64,000 bases of DNA from Acanthosepion pharaonis (GCA_903632075.3 CAHIKZ030000058.1:770001-834000), one strand, 5' to 3'. Numbered from the stretch's first letter, positions 1 to 11,075 are shown. Notes: generated by a model not told the origin, from the sequence alone. Program-made: numbers and translations.

Positions 1-1100
1 AGATCGGATATATGAGGTCAACTTGGAGTGAGATTAAGCTCCAGTAGACGAACAAGAAAAGGTGCCTCATTGAGAGAACACCAATCCATTATGGTAATTT
101 AAAATTATTTTCAAATATATTAATACTTTGCTTTGTTTATGGAAGTCACATTTAGCAATCCCTAAATACATTTGAATTTCTGCTTCAGTATTTCTGTCGT
201 ATAAAACTCATACAGTTAAATTTCTGTAATTGCTTAATTTAGACGTTTCGCTTATTCAGCATCGAATTCAATGGGTTTTTTTTATACTGAAACGATGCAT
301 TTTGATCGCTTAAAATTAATAGTTAATACTTTCTTCTTCTATCCACTGAAGAACTAGGAATTATTGCAGTCTTGTTTTTAAGTCTGTTATAAACTCAGTG
401 TCATTTTAATGTACTGAATTTGAAAACGTTCGTTTGGCACTCTTTGTACCGGCTGCCATTTCTATGATCGCCGGCTTTGTGAAGAGAATCAATCCCAGGA
501 TGAATGGTTGAATTAGTTACTCTGGCCTCCGTTGTTTGCATTAATGAATGCTAAGCTTACTGTTGACATAATTCGCTTTGGGGAATTTCTGTATGAGAAG
601 ATCAGAATACCCAAACGACTCTAAGAATTTTATGGATGAGAAATCCTTCAAATTGAATATCTTTTCTGCAAGGAGTCTATTGCTTCATAGAATTGAGACA
701 TTGTCCAATGATAATGAATTTGTATGTATTTATAATGAGAAAATATGAAGAAAGACCGAGTGGCTAGGTTAAGGGTGAGATATAAGTTTGGAGCAGTTGT
801 AAATGTGAAAGAGAAGAAAAAGAATAAAAGGAGAAAAGGAGAAAGACAAGAACGGAGTTGAATTATGGAAATTGAAAGGGAAATTAATAAGGAGAAAAAG
901 GAAACAAAAGAAGAGAAAAAAATGAAAAGAATCTGAAAGAGAAAGCGAAGAAAGATTATCTTTATCTATAGTTCATGAGATCAGAGTTTTCTGGAATCTC
1001 TAAGAACATTATACTAAATAAATAACCCCCACGTTTTTGCAGGAATCATATGTGGAGGGCAGCCGGCAGATGACGACTGTGATTAAAACATGCGCCTAAG
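1..1100. other. AT-rich sequence, no gene recognised
   Basis: No domain, RNA gene or recognisable element was found on either strand. Positions about 780-950 are strongly purine-rich (GA-rich) on the + strand, which is compositional bias and not coding structure. Confidence 0.6.
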
Positions 1101-1104
1101 TATT

Positions 1105-1280
1105 ATCAGCACTGACATTGGAAACAGCGTATTAAGTTCAAATTCGGGGCAAGCGTGTTGCGTTCACTTTAGCGTAAACATCATGGAAAAAAGTATCAAT
1201 CAGTCTCTTCCACACACCTCCAAACTATGAGTTAAATAACAGGACAGAACCAGTTCTCTAGCCATGATTGGCAACAAAAA
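1105..1280 (+). repeat. Degenerate fragment of composite tRNA-like SINE
   Basis: The order of short matches follows better copies at 31660-31925 (+) and 42740-43075 (-). It starts with a box-B-like GTTCAAATTC, then a TTCACTT segment, then an AGCTATGGG-like block (here AACTATGAG), then AACAGGACAG and TTCTCTAGCC. No 5S part is seen here. It is old and strongly diverged, so the edges are approximate. Confidence 0.5.
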
Positions 1281-1424
1281 TTAGAACGACACGTTCGGAT
1301 TCAAAACAAGTGTCAACTGTGGAAGCGACACAAGAGTCTATCAATAAAACTAGTGAGGTGGCGTTATATAATATTAAAACAGTTAAATTCTGTGGTCAAT
1401 CTGGACGTTGTGATCAAGGGTTGA

Positions 1425-1535
1425 TTGTCTAAGTGTAACTTACATGTGGCACAAGGCCTAAAGTATGAGACACCCAGTGAGGGTCGGACTCACTACCTGA
1501 TCACAATTGATTTAGCGAGTCATTGTGATCAGGTG
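1425..1535 (-). repeat. Fragment of tRNA-derived SINE (family of 23536-23790)
   Basis: It shares the block GTGGCACAAGGCC, the CACCCAGTGAGG block and the GGACTCACTAC block with the paired SINE copies at 23536-23790. The tRNA-like head would lie at the higher coordinates on the minus strand but is degraded here. Confidence 0.6.
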
Positions 1536-1601
1536 ATGTTTGTAAATATGTGCTATGTGTCTGCTGTCACAAATACATTTGCTCTGTATGTATGCATATG
1601 C

Positions 1602-1628
1602 ATATATATATATATATATATATATATG
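1602..1628. repeat. (TA)n microsatellite
   Basis: Simple AT dinucleotide run of about 13 units next to the SINE fragment. Confidence 0.9.
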
Positions 1629-1659
1629 ATAAAAATATATTTTTAAGCTTTGCTATATT

Positions 1660-1830
1660 TATGGGTTAAAGTTCTCAATATCAGCGTTAGAGCGTATGTA
1701 GATATAAATGTCGAGATTGAAGTCAGCACCTAGCGGCGACCATTAGTTTCATGCTTAAACGCATCCCATTGCCTGAAGATTGCATTCAAGCTTGAAACAC
1801 TGTGTTGCCGTTGGGTGTTTACTTCAATAT

Positions 1831-1887
<57 letters not shown>

Positions 1888-1914
1888 GATAGATAGATCG
1901 ATAGATAGATAGAT
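1660..1914 (+). repeat. Dispersed repeat ending in (CA)n(TA)n(GATA)n
   Basis: A short repeat with the motif CTGAAGA at 1773-1779 and GAAAC at 1794-1798, followed by a (CA)n(TA)n(GATA)n tract at 1832-1914. Its end (GAAACACTG, then a TTCAATA-like segment, then a microsatellite) resembles 7010-7101. A looser relative sits at 11490-11549. All three are followed directly by dinucleotide repeats. Confidence 0.5.
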
Positions 1915-2194
1915 GACGCGTATAACAGCAAGATTGTACAAAGCTTGTAACAGCAAACTTGTCCAGATTGTGAGATTAAACTATGAAACATTGTATCTTA
2001 GAAATGATTAATGATATCTTACTGGGATTCTCCGAGTTTTTAACACTATTGGACTATACTTTGGCTAATAAAAATGTATAATTACTCTCCAAATGCAAGG
2101 AATCTTGACGAAATCGATCATAAAAGAAAATGACATGTTCATTAATAATTAAGCATAGTTAAGGATCGAAGCTCATGAAGGGCTGAAATAAACT

Positions 2195-2196
<2 letters not shown>

Positions 2197-2256
<60 letters not shown>
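2197..2256. repeat. (TA)n/(TGTA)n microsatellite
   Basis: Roughly 50 bases of alternating TA followed by a few TGTA units. Confidence 0.9.
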
Positions 2257-2820
2257 TATTCAGGATCATTTTCCAACTTCTTCAAGATGATCTTTACCCT
2301 CTCTAATCTTCTAACTTTCTGTCCGGGAGTAGGAAATTGCCGCACACGTTTCACGTACGATTTCAATTTCAAGTTTTTTTTTACTACTATTTAGACTGTC
2401 ATAGGGAAAATTTCTCTCTCCCGTGTCAAACGTCTTATTGATTGAGTGTATCTTTTCTAATTGAAAAGAAAAAAATCCACCATACTTAACTATGAACAGG
2501 TTCGGCGGTCATTCGGCTGCCAATAAATCGATTAACACATCAGAAAAAACAGGGCACTGTTGTTAAGAAATGCTTGTATACAAACTTCTATGCGAAAAGT
2601 AATATTTGTTTCAAATCAGATTAACTTTAAATTTGTTAATTTTCCTCGAATAACGTTTCAGAAAAATATATATTATTTCGGCTAGATTTTTAAAACAGAT
2701 AATTAACTTTTGTTTACAATTGTATCAAAAATGGTCGTTCTCATCGATTTTACTGAAAAAATCCTCTGTATGAAATACACCACAGAGAATTTTGCTGAGG
2801 GAAATAGTAAATTAATAATA
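2257..2820. other. No gene recognised
   Basis: AT-rich spacer before the Helitron-like element. Open frames here are short and resemble nothing I know. Confidence 0.6.
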
Positions 2821-3600
2821 TCTCTAACTATAAAAGGCAGGATACGTGTGTGTGTGTGTGTGTGTGTAACGAATTCACGGCCGCAATTTTCGACGGATTT
2901 GCACCAAAATTTACATGCACATGCTCCAAGTTAGTGGGAAGCCCAAGACCGACTTTGTATTTCCCAACTCCCATCGACAGTGAAAATAATCGATTTTTCA
3001 TGCTTCTACGGCAGTTTTCATGTAGTTTGCGCCCATTTTCTACTGGCCAGAGTGAGAGCCAATAGCTGGCTGCCACAAGAAGGCTCGAAGATTCTATTGG
3101 CCAGCGTGAGAGCCAACAGCTGACTGACACGAATGTTAACTAGCAAGCTAGCATGCAAAAATTCGATAGCTGCATTCGTCACAAGTGGGAAAAATTTAAA
3201 TCTACATGTCACTTTACTCCAGTTGGCTCATTCGCTTGCTTAAACTCAACGTTGATTCTGATTCCGCAGAACTGGGTTGGATGTGAAAAAGTATTTGTTG
3301 TTAACATTCTTTTTTCATTCGGTTTTTCCAGTTACGAGTCCTTTTTTTTATAGCTGATCGTTTTGTGTTTATTTTGTTTAGTTCTTGTTTCGTAACAGAT
3401 TTAATATTTAGTATAGAGGTTAGAAAAAATTCGCAGTGTGCAATAGGCAATAAGTAAGGCATGTAGCAACATCAGCACGGCAAAGGGCACTCCTTTAAAG
3501 GCAAGGAAGGGAAAAATATTTTAAGTCAAGTGATAGCGATTGCTGTATGACTCGTACGATTTTCTAATCAAGCACGGGCAACGCCGTGCCATGCTGCTAG
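2821..3600 (+). mobile_element. Non-autonomous Helitron-like element, copy 1
   Basis: It begins with TCTCTAACTATAAAAGGCAG preceded by A. It ends with a perfect 6-bp hairpin (GCACGG 3572-3577, loop GCAACG, CCGTGC 3584-3589), then 11 bases later CTAG at 3600 followed by T. TC at the start, a short 3' hairpin and a CTRR end inserted between A and T are the established hallmarks of Helitrons. A (GT)n tract lies just inside the 5' end at 2848-2868. No Rep/helicase gene is present. A nearly full-length inverted relative is at 40507-41283. The interior holds frames on both strands that I judge non-coding. Confidence 0.75.
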
Positions 3601-3639
3601 TCTGTCTATATTTCTGGCAGGAGGTATTGTAAATATTTA

Positions 3640-3725
3640 CATTGTTCAGACTGTTGTCCTTATCTTTATCGCCATATTAACGACATTTCGGTCGCTGTAC
3701 GCTCCGGCCTTCTTCAGGTGAATGT
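3640..3725 (-). repeat. Tail of tRNA-SINE family A, inverted
   Basis: Reverse complement of the SINE tail at 3965-4050. It carries CTGAAGA, GGCCG and CGACC arms and GAAAT on the minus strand at 3685-3717. Only the 3' part of the family is present, facing the more complete copy that follows. Confidence 0.75.
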
Positions 3726-3764
3726 AATTTCAAACTGAACGCTATGTCTTCAAGGACACACAGC

Positions 3765-4052
3765 CCAGTGAATAAAATCCTTGGTTCGATCCAGTGACTT
3801 GATCCTAAGAGTTGTAAATTCAATGCCTGGCTACTTAAGTGATGAAAAACTAGGAGAGTTGAGTTAAAGGGAGATAACTGAGAAATCTGGAAGTGGTATG
3901 ACACATATATCTAGAACAATCTACCCCGGTAGACGAAATAAGTTGTTCAGTTGGAAATTCCAATCACCTAAAAAAGGCCGGAGCGTACAACGACCGAAAC
4001 GTCATGATTATGGCAATAAAAATGAGTAAAACAGTTCGAACAATGTAAATAA
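3765..4052 (+). repeat. tRNA-derived SINE, family A, copy 1
   Basis: Matches 22843-23127 and 43627-43918 in order: a degraded tRNA-like head (GTGAATAAAATCC, GTAAATTCAATGCC as box B), a middle with GGGAGATAACTGAGA and TCTACCCCGGTAGACGAAATAA, and a tail with GGCCGGAGCGTACAACGACC then GAAACGTCATGA. The core before the stem is mutated here (CTAAAAA in place of CTGAAGA). Confidence 0.7.
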
Positions 4053-4954
4053 TTTAAATCCTTTAGCTCCAAGTAAGCTTTTTCCTTTTTCACAAACGGA
4101 TTTAAATCTGACGTATAACGAAATAGTGAAGGTAGCGAGATTTATCTATAAAAGAGAAAAAGAAGTAGCTTAAGATATGAAAATGGAGGTAGATTTAAAT
4201 TTTAAACCAGTGATTCAGTGAATGCGAGCAAACGAGATATAGAGATCGTACTCGTAAGAGCTTTTCAGAATACATGTCATAAAATGAAACTAAAAACGAG
4301 TGAAAAACTGAAGAAACGTCTAGAAACTGGAAATCGCCTGAAGCAGACGTTAGAGGGTTTTTCTTTATAGATAAGTTTATGAGAAATATTTGCTTAATCA
4401 TCAGACTCTAACCGTCTCACAAATAACGAAAGTTCAGCTCACTAAACTGGTGTCTAATTTAATGAACGAGTACACATTAGCGTGTGTTACAATGCTAGCA
4501 TTTATATAAGATATTTAAATCGGATGAGCTCTTCACTATGCTGCCTAAACTTTTATCAATTTAAGCGCAGAATTAGACTGGCGTCGAGATCTCATCAATT
4601 TAAAGCTGAGCTGGCTAGATGTAATCTATACTAACAGACTCTTTTCTCAAGTTTATCTCTTTTGGAACTCCCTTTACGTCTCAATACTTTCCACCTGACT
4701 TTAATCTGCAAAAATCTAAATATAATGTCAATTGCTATCTGCTCTCCTCTTAACTTTTCTCTTCCTGCTTATTATTAATATTTCTGTTCTTAATTCTTCC
4801 TTGTGTTTTAGTGGCTTTTCTGCCTTGCATGGGGTGAAACAGATTAAAAAAAAACACCAACGTTCCTTCGGTAGGCGATGTCGGCTATTATATTTTGTTG
4901 CCCTATGCCATCAAAATGTATTTAATGCAGTTAAAATGGTACCGCGTAGGGAAA
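4053..4954. other. No gene recognised
   Basis: AT-rich spacer. A 98-residue open frame at 4732-5028 has a hydrophobic start but no similarity I recognise, and its end lies inside a dispersed repeat, so I do not call it a gene. Confidence 0.55.
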
Positions 4955-5125
4955 ATAATGACCTAATGTTGACGTTCCACACTATTCCAAACAAAAGGTT
5001 AGGAAGAAAACCTTTATCGATATTATAAAGAGAGATGACGACTGCTGGACTTGAGAAACCTATTTTATGAAAACATTTGAAGAGAAATATTTATTAATTT
5101 CAAACGAAAGTATCATCGGCGGCTC
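4955..5125 (+). repeat. Dispersed repeat E, copy 1
   Basis: Shares several ordered blocks with 38990-39205: GACGTTCCACAC, AACAAAAGGTTAGGA, GCTGGACTTGAGAAA and CTATTTT. Both copies are on the + strand. The nature of the element is unknown. Confidence 0.6.
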
Positions 5126-6120
5126 AGTCAATGAATGCCAATATTTCCTGATAATCCTGTCATGTTAATGGCTTTAAAACATCTGATGATAAATACAAAT
5201 CTTAAAATTTGCCGCATGACGTATAAACGTTATAACTAGATCCAGCAAACCATCTGTTCTCAGATAACCTGTGCTCTCTGTATATCTATGGTTGTCAAGC
5301 GATCCGAACGACCCCCCCCCTAGATGTCGGTTAGGATTTCCAGGGGATTGATGATAATTAAGGTATAGAATGGGCGTCGCTGTGCGACCGAAACTGAGCT
5401 AACGTTTAGTTACTGTACATATATATTGTATTCTTCGGTGCAGATGAAACAAAGGCACTGAGTTCGATGTCCACATGTGTATCAAAAATAATTTTCTTTC
5501 CGAGTTCGTAAGTCTGCAGAGATATTTTTTATATATAAAGTAACTGATTAACATCTTTTGATCATTACTGAACCTTTTGTACGCAGGGACTTCATCACCG
5601 GTGAGTTTTTAACTGCATCGCTAGTACACATTGTTCTGAGTTGGCAGGCAAACCGGACACAGACACAAAGGAAAAATAGAAAAGAAATGCACTTGATCGT
5701 TCCGTCTTCGACAAGAAAAGAAAAAAAATGCCCATGTTATTTCTTGAAAGGTAATGGCGCTTACGTGGTATTCAGTTTCTTTAAGTATTTTTTTTTCGTA
5801 TGTATACTAAAAAGTAAACAGTTGTGATATCTTTTTGAATAAAAAATGGCTTTCTTACTGAAATTGTTCAATTTAAATTTTCAAAAACTACGGTGTATAC
5901 AGCCATGTGATGCACTGATATTTGGTTGGGACGTAATTGCATTAGTTATTATTTATAATCAATCAGTATATCTTCAGACTCGGATGGCTTTTCTGTGTTT
6001 TATTGATGATAACGTCAGAAACTGGAGAATTGTTGCTGGAAGGAGGGCACCTGCCAGTGTTTCAATGCGTGGACTTACGTCAAATATTTATACCATTAAT
6101 ACTACCGCGTCTATCAATTT
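5126..6120. other. No gene recognised
   Basis: AT-rich sequence. The frame at 5846-6271 owes its second half to the following TA/TG microsatellite and shows no known domain. Confidence 0.55.
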
Positions 6121-6122
6121 AT

Positions 6123-6125
<3 letters not shown>

Positions 6126-6177
<52 letters not shown>

Positions 6178-6284
6178 ATATATATTTCTGTGTGAGTGTG
6201 TGTGCGTATGTATTAATATATATATAGAGAGATATATACACATTTACTCACACGCATATATATGTGTGTGATAGATGCGGTAGA

Positions 6285-6319
<35 letters not shown>

Positions 6320-6322
6320 GGC

Positions 6323-6360
<38 letters not shown>

Positions 6361-6408
6361 TTTACATATGTGTGTGTGTGATAGATGTGGTAGAATTAAT
6401 ATATACAT

Positions 6409-6482
<74 letters not shown>

Positions 6483-6505
6483 CTGTGTGTGTATGTGTGT
6501 GTGTA
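6126..6505. repeat. TA/TG/CA microsatellite cluster
   Basis: Several (TA)n arrays separated by short unique pieces, with (TG)n blocks near 6190-6210 and 6470-6505. A segment GTGTGTGATAGATG(C/T)GGTAGAATTAATATA occurs twice (about 6260-6290 and 6370-6400), so part of the cluster is itself a tandem duplication. Confidence 0.85.
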
Positions 6506-6741
6506 CAGGGTGCGGCAAATGGAAGACTGTTCGAACTGAAGTGGATGCCGTAGAGCAGTTTATTGTCCATCAGGATGGCCAGATATAACACCGTCTGAAT
6601 TTCAATACTTTTTTCACTACTTGTTTTAATAATTTTTATATTAAATATATATATACGTGTCAAATATTTTATTTTTGCTATTTATTTGCATTTATAATTG
6701 TTTTACGAAGAAATTGTGAGCTTTAGACAATGCTTTTCTTT

Positions 6742-6794
6742 CAATATATGATTCTAAATACATTTTTTGTACTGTCCAAATACTTGTTTCACCT

Positions 6795-6853
<59 letters not shown>

Positions 6854-6865
6854 TGATATGTATGC

Positions 6866-6923
<58 letters not shown>

Positions 6924-7099
6924 AATTTCTATATATATTATTTATATATTACATATGCGCGATAGTTATTGGAAATCAGTGATAAAGATAACAGAATTAG
7001 TTTTATTGATGGAAGTATGTAACCTGGGTTTCACGCCCTTGGGATCGTATCGTCTGCAAAGACCTGAAACACTGCGTTACAAGTTCACATCAATACAGC

Positions 7100-7179
<80 letters not shown>

Positions 7180-7384
7180 GGTTAAAACAAGTATTTGGAC
7201 AGTACAAAAAATGTATTTAGAATCATATATGATTACATACTTCCATCAATAAAACTAATTCTGTTATCTTTATCACTGATTTCCAATAACTACCGCGCAT
7301 ATGTAATATATAAATAATATGTATAGAAATTACACAAAATATATATATATATATATATGTATGTATATGCATATATATCATTCA

Positions 7385-7400
<16 letters not shown>
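6742..7400. repeat. Scrambled inverted repeat with (TA)n spacers
   Basis: Segment 6742-6795 is the reverse complement of 7172-7226, including CAAGTATTTGGACAGTAC. Segment 6850-7020 is the reverse complement of 7232-7385, including GGAAATCAGTGATAAAGATA. The arms come in the order 1,2,1',2', so this is not a simple hairpin. (TA)n arrays lie at 6798-6905, 7102-7174 and 7338-7462. The end AGTGAGGTTAAAACAAGTAT resembles a Tc1/mariner terminal repeat next to TA, but that reading is tentative. Confidence 0.7.
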
Positions 7401-7462
<62 letters not shown>

Positions 7463-7467
<5 letters not shown>

Positions 7468-8267
7468 GTCATGGAATGATATCCGTTATATTCAATAATG
7501 ATATCAAAACTGTGAATTGTTTTCGTGAACAAAGTGTTGTCATTCCGCGACTTATAAAGGTTTCAAGATTACGGAAAAAAAGTATATTATTTCTTTGCAT
7601 AAATGATGAAGAAAAAAGATTCTTTAAATTTATTAAGGAAAGAATTCTATTAAAAAGTGTATGGTCTGATCAGTGGCAATATTTTCAGCAGTAAAATAAT
7701 CGTAAGAAGCTGACGATAGTAAAAGCTAACTCTAGTTAGTCGGTGAAAATTTCTTCAGGCAAATCCATGTCTCTTATTGTGACCCTGCCTGAAAGGAATA
7801 TTGGAAGGGAAAAAAATTGTTATAGGCACATAAGATTAAATAAAAGAATTTCAATTTTTTTCATGAGTGTTTCTCGGAGTTGGTAAGTTAATTGTTTATT
7901 TGAGTTAAAGACTTTCCAAATATAAAGAAAGAATTTTGTATCTAATTGGTTTGTTTTATATTATTTCTCTGTAGGAGAGATCTGGTCTCTGCAGGGATGG
8001 TTCACTCATCTTCATAGTCAATATCTGTCAACTGTTTTTTAAGATATCAACTTGATAATCTTAGTGATAAACTAAAAGCGAGATGAAGATGTTTATCAAG
8101 TGAAGTTCTCAATACGTAGTTAAGGGTGATAACAAAGTCGAAAAGTACAAGGGTGTCGAGCTGAAGGAACACCTGCTTTAATGTCAGAGTCTAGTGTCTC
8201 CGTCCGAGATCTAACAAAACATTTGGTATTTCTGCATAGTATCATTATCGTAGCTACCATTTCAGAG
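7463..8267. other. No gene recognised
   Basis: AT-rich sequence. A 72-residue frame at 7476-7694 has no similarity I know. Confidence 0.5.
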
Positions 8268-8640
8268 GGATGACATATGCCAGCAATGACTCTAAAACTG
8301 AATTGTTAAGCTTCTATCAGCAAGGTTCAATACAAACTGTCCCGTGTGAATCAATAAAATCTGTAGAATCTTATACATACCTACGTAACGAGATAAATTC
8401 TATTGAAAAGGATGTGAAATTTCACTTAGCTGAAGCTACTTGGTTTTAATGCATGGTGCAACTGCTTGGAGAATAGGTAAAACCCTTGAGTCTAAGCTTG
8501 ATGGAATCTACTCATGGATGCTGAGGGTTATATTTAACATCTCTTAGAGACAGCATCTAATTAAATCACAAGCTCTATGAACCCATTCGTGATTTATGAA
8601 CAGTCATAAAATTGTGTTCAAAATAGTTCCAATGAGGCAT
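8268..8640 (+). pseudogene. LINE reverse transcriptase C-terminal fragment (RTE-like)
   Basis: Translating through stops gives the order SKTELLSFYQQGSIQT, then ESYTYLRNEINSIEKDV, then KTLESKLDGIYSWMLRVIF and NIS. This is the well-known tail of LINE polyproteins after the catalytic palm: a Y-x-YLGSEI-xSTEKDV block followed by TKxLExKLDGxYTRMLRxxxNISW. G of YLG is replaced by R. Stops and at least one frame change make it non-functional. The piece ends where the minus-strand 5S-containing SINE begins. The family is assigned from memory of its consensus; the copy lacks the endonuclease and palm domains. Confidence 0.65.
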
Positions 8641-8644
8641 TAAA

Positions 8645-8820
8645 ACTCAACTCTTTGATTTCCAATTCTGAGTTTTTATTCATAACACCACACACATATC
8701 CAAGCTTACAGCACTTGGTATTCTTAGACGGTCACCCACACGGTTACTCAATGTTGCTTAACTTCGATGATCGTAAGAGAACCGATGTTTCAACGTGATA
8801 TGGCCGTAAGCCTCGTGTTC
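8645..8820 (-). repeat. Composite 5S rRNA-tRNA-like SINE, copy 1
   Basis: On the minus strand, 8700-8815 follows a metazoan 5S rRNA from the GGCCATATCAC start region through the A-box region (AGTTAAGCAACATTGAG), GGGTGACCGTC and AATACCAAGTGCTGTAAG. It is immediately followed by an old tRNA-like segment (8645-8698). It has many substitutions relative to a working 5S gene, so it is a SINE copy and not an rRNA gene. Confidence 0.75.
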
Positions 8821-8954
8821 GTTTTATCATCACCCTGTTTTGTGCTTGTTTCGAGTTTCAGTAGCCAGAGCTGCCAGACCAACATGTTGATTGATTGATT
8901 TGTTTTTTTTCGGTATGTCGAAACTTTGTGGGTTATTTTATTATTTTTTTTATT

Positions 8955-9475
8955 TATTTATTTTTTTTAGCATTACGCCCCAAGCAAGGCGTGAAGCCAC
9001 TAGGATGCAGGGGGTTGCGGAAGATTTGGAGCGAGAGCGGATAGGAGTGATAGAAGAAAGGATGAGGAGAAGGATAGTGGGTAGATCAAGGTAACTGGAG
9101 GTGTCGATTGACATTACATTTGAATAGTTGGAGATTATAGCTTTCAGGGAAACAGTAATTGGGAAGGGTGTTCCACTGGCGAGAGGTGCGAGGTATGAAG
9201 CTATTGGAGTAGAAGAGACGGCTACATTTAAAAATTTCTATAGTGTAAGGGTGGGAGTGCGATACCAGCCTCGTAGGGCGCTTGGATTCATGGAGTCTGG
9301 GAACTAGTGAAAGCAGCTCATTCGATCAATTACCATGGAAGTATTTGTGGAAAAGACAGAGAGAGGCGACGTCGCGTCTGTGAGAGAGTGACTGCAGACG
9401 AGACGCCAGATCAGGGCCAATTAGATTACATATCCGTATTTAAAGCAGAAACATATTTTGGATTGTAAGAATACT
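8955..9475 (-). pseudogene. Jockey/CR1-like LINE 3' end, copy 1
   Basis: Minus-strand translation through frameshifts gives CLFHKYFHGN, LLSLVPRLHE, SHPYTIEIFKCSR, SNSFIPRTSRQWNTLP and CFPESYNLQLFKCNVNRHL. This is the typical C-terminus of Jockey/CR1-type LINE polyproteins (FYKYFHG..SSEL..LVP, RTARLWNSLP, NLQxFKxxVNRHL). The element ends near 8960 in an A-rich tail with AAAT units. Truncated 5', so it is a dead-on-arrival insertion. Sister copies are at 25965-26600, 28975-29470 and 30850-31420. Confidence 0.8.
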
Positions 9476-9697
9476 TCTTTGTTAGTGAGTGAATATTACA
9501 TTCTTTTTCTTGCGTATGATAAAGATTATTCCAGACACAAGACCTACTATTTAGCTTTTATATGAAGAGAGGAGATGGGCTCAAACCGTTACCAAAAATA
9601 TTTGTAAAAAGTAAGTACAACGAACCATACTTGAATCTTCTAAGAAAAAACAAATTCCCTCTACTCGATTTAAGATAAAGGTGCCTTGTCTTTCCAA
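9476..9697. other. No gene recognised
   Basis: Short AT-rich spacer between the LINE and a 5S-like relic. Confidence 0.5.
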
Positions 9698-9785
9698 GAA
9701 GTTACCCATCTAAATACTGATCTAACTTATGTGATTAACTTAGGTTGATCAGGCGGGAAGACCTGATATAGCCGTGTTAAATATA
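9698..9785 (-). repeat. Old 5S rRNA-like relic
   Basis: The + strand reads TTACCCATCTAAATACTGATC, then TGATTAACTTAGGTTGATC, then CTGATATAGCCGTGTT, matching in order the complement of the 5S C-box, A-box and 5' stem regions. It is more decayed than the other copies and lacks a visible tRNA-like partner. Confidence 0.45.
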
Positions 9786-10425
9786 TAAGTTCAAATTCTT
9801 TGTTTTCTGTTATTTACGATAAATGAAAGAGCCGGATATTATCGATAATAATATAAATTCGTATATATTTGAATTTCTTCAAAACTTTGTTTCCCCAGAC
9901 AGCTCTAAGTCCCTGTTCATATCCATTATTTTATAATTATGGTCAACAGGGAAATGTATTTAAATTCTAACTTACCTTTTTCCCAACACAAGAGTTTTGA
10001 TATGAGACTTAAACAAAACCCAACAGACGACTAACTCTTCGTCACACACTTGTGCAGCATTGAACCTGCATGTTTAAGCAGGTTTCCTTTTGCTTCATCC
10101 CCAGTGTAAACTGCTTTCAGATTCAGTTGCTCCTTGTCGATTGTTGACGTTCAGATGCAATACCCCAATTATTAGGATGATTTAATTTACATATTATGCT
10201 AAATAGGACCCAAAGTAACCAGAATCTGAAACTTTGCACAATTCCTTTATTTATATAATTTTCATTTTCCTGTCGTATTTGTAGATATACAGTGTTATAA
10301 TCTATTAAGCAAATGATCTAGTCGTTATCTCGCTGTGAATGCACGATTTTTATTTGCAAATCCTATAATCTGTTAACACATCAGATATTCCCCTGTCTTA
10401 AGTTTATGAGCTCGAAGGGGGCCGT
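9786..10425. other. No gene recognised
   Basis: AT-rich spacer without a known domain or repeat. Confidence 0.5.
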
Positions 10426-10429
10426 TTAG

Positions 10430-10610
10430 GAAAAAAAAAACAACTTTATAAGCGGTGTCTAGTTCTGGGTATGACGATAAACTACATCCGGCAGCAAGGC
10501 CTCTGATCGGGAGATTGGAGATTTTAAGGAGAGTGGAACCACCTCTTATTGTCGTTTCCAAGTCCACCTTAACCCGGGGTGGTAGCTATGGGTAAAATAG
10601 TGAACACCCA
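10430..10610 (-). repeat. Dispersed repeat C, copy 1
   Basis: On the minus strand it carries GCTATGGG-like, GGACTTGGAAACGACA, TCTCCCGATCAGAGGCC and GCTGCCGGATGTAGTTTATC blocks, shared in the same order with 33818-34190 and 42085-42310. The frame through the second half reads NLPIRGLAAGCSLSSYPELD, and a similar reading exists in the other copies. It may be part of a LINE 5' region or a SINE. Function unknown. Confidence 0.7.
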
Positions 10611-10619
10611 AACAAAAAC

Positions 10620-11031
10620 AAAACAACTATAAAGTATTAAAGTATATAATTATATGAAAAAAATACCAACGATACATATTTATAGAAAAATTAGTTCAAA
10701 TACAATTGAAAAGCAAAATGCCCTGCCATACATTTTATAGTAGAAGTACCAACATATATATTTTATAGCAAAATGACTAACAATATATTTTATCTGTAGC
10801 TGAAGGCATAGAATTGTCTTCAATAAATATTTCGTTGAAGTCATAAAATTTTGTTCAAAATATTTGGATTTCGACATTAAATAACCGATAGGGGTTAGTT
10901 GTGGATTCCGAGATGAAATTCGGTCTCCAATAAATGACAAACGCAAGAATTAAAGATAAGAAATTAAATGTATTTACACAATAATACAATGCGTAATTCT
11001 GTTAGTAAATCCTAGGAACGAGGTTAGTGGA

Positions 11032-11034
<3 letters not shown>
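10620..11034. other. No gene recognised
   Basis: AT-rich spacer. Its minus-strand open frame at 10680-10946 has no recognisable similarity. Confidence 0.5.

Positions 11035-11075
<41 letters not shown>

Noticed and set aside
5310..5320. Polypurine/polypyrimidine tract of an LTR element
   Set aside because: A short C run without LTRs, gag-pol motifs or a primer binding site nearby.
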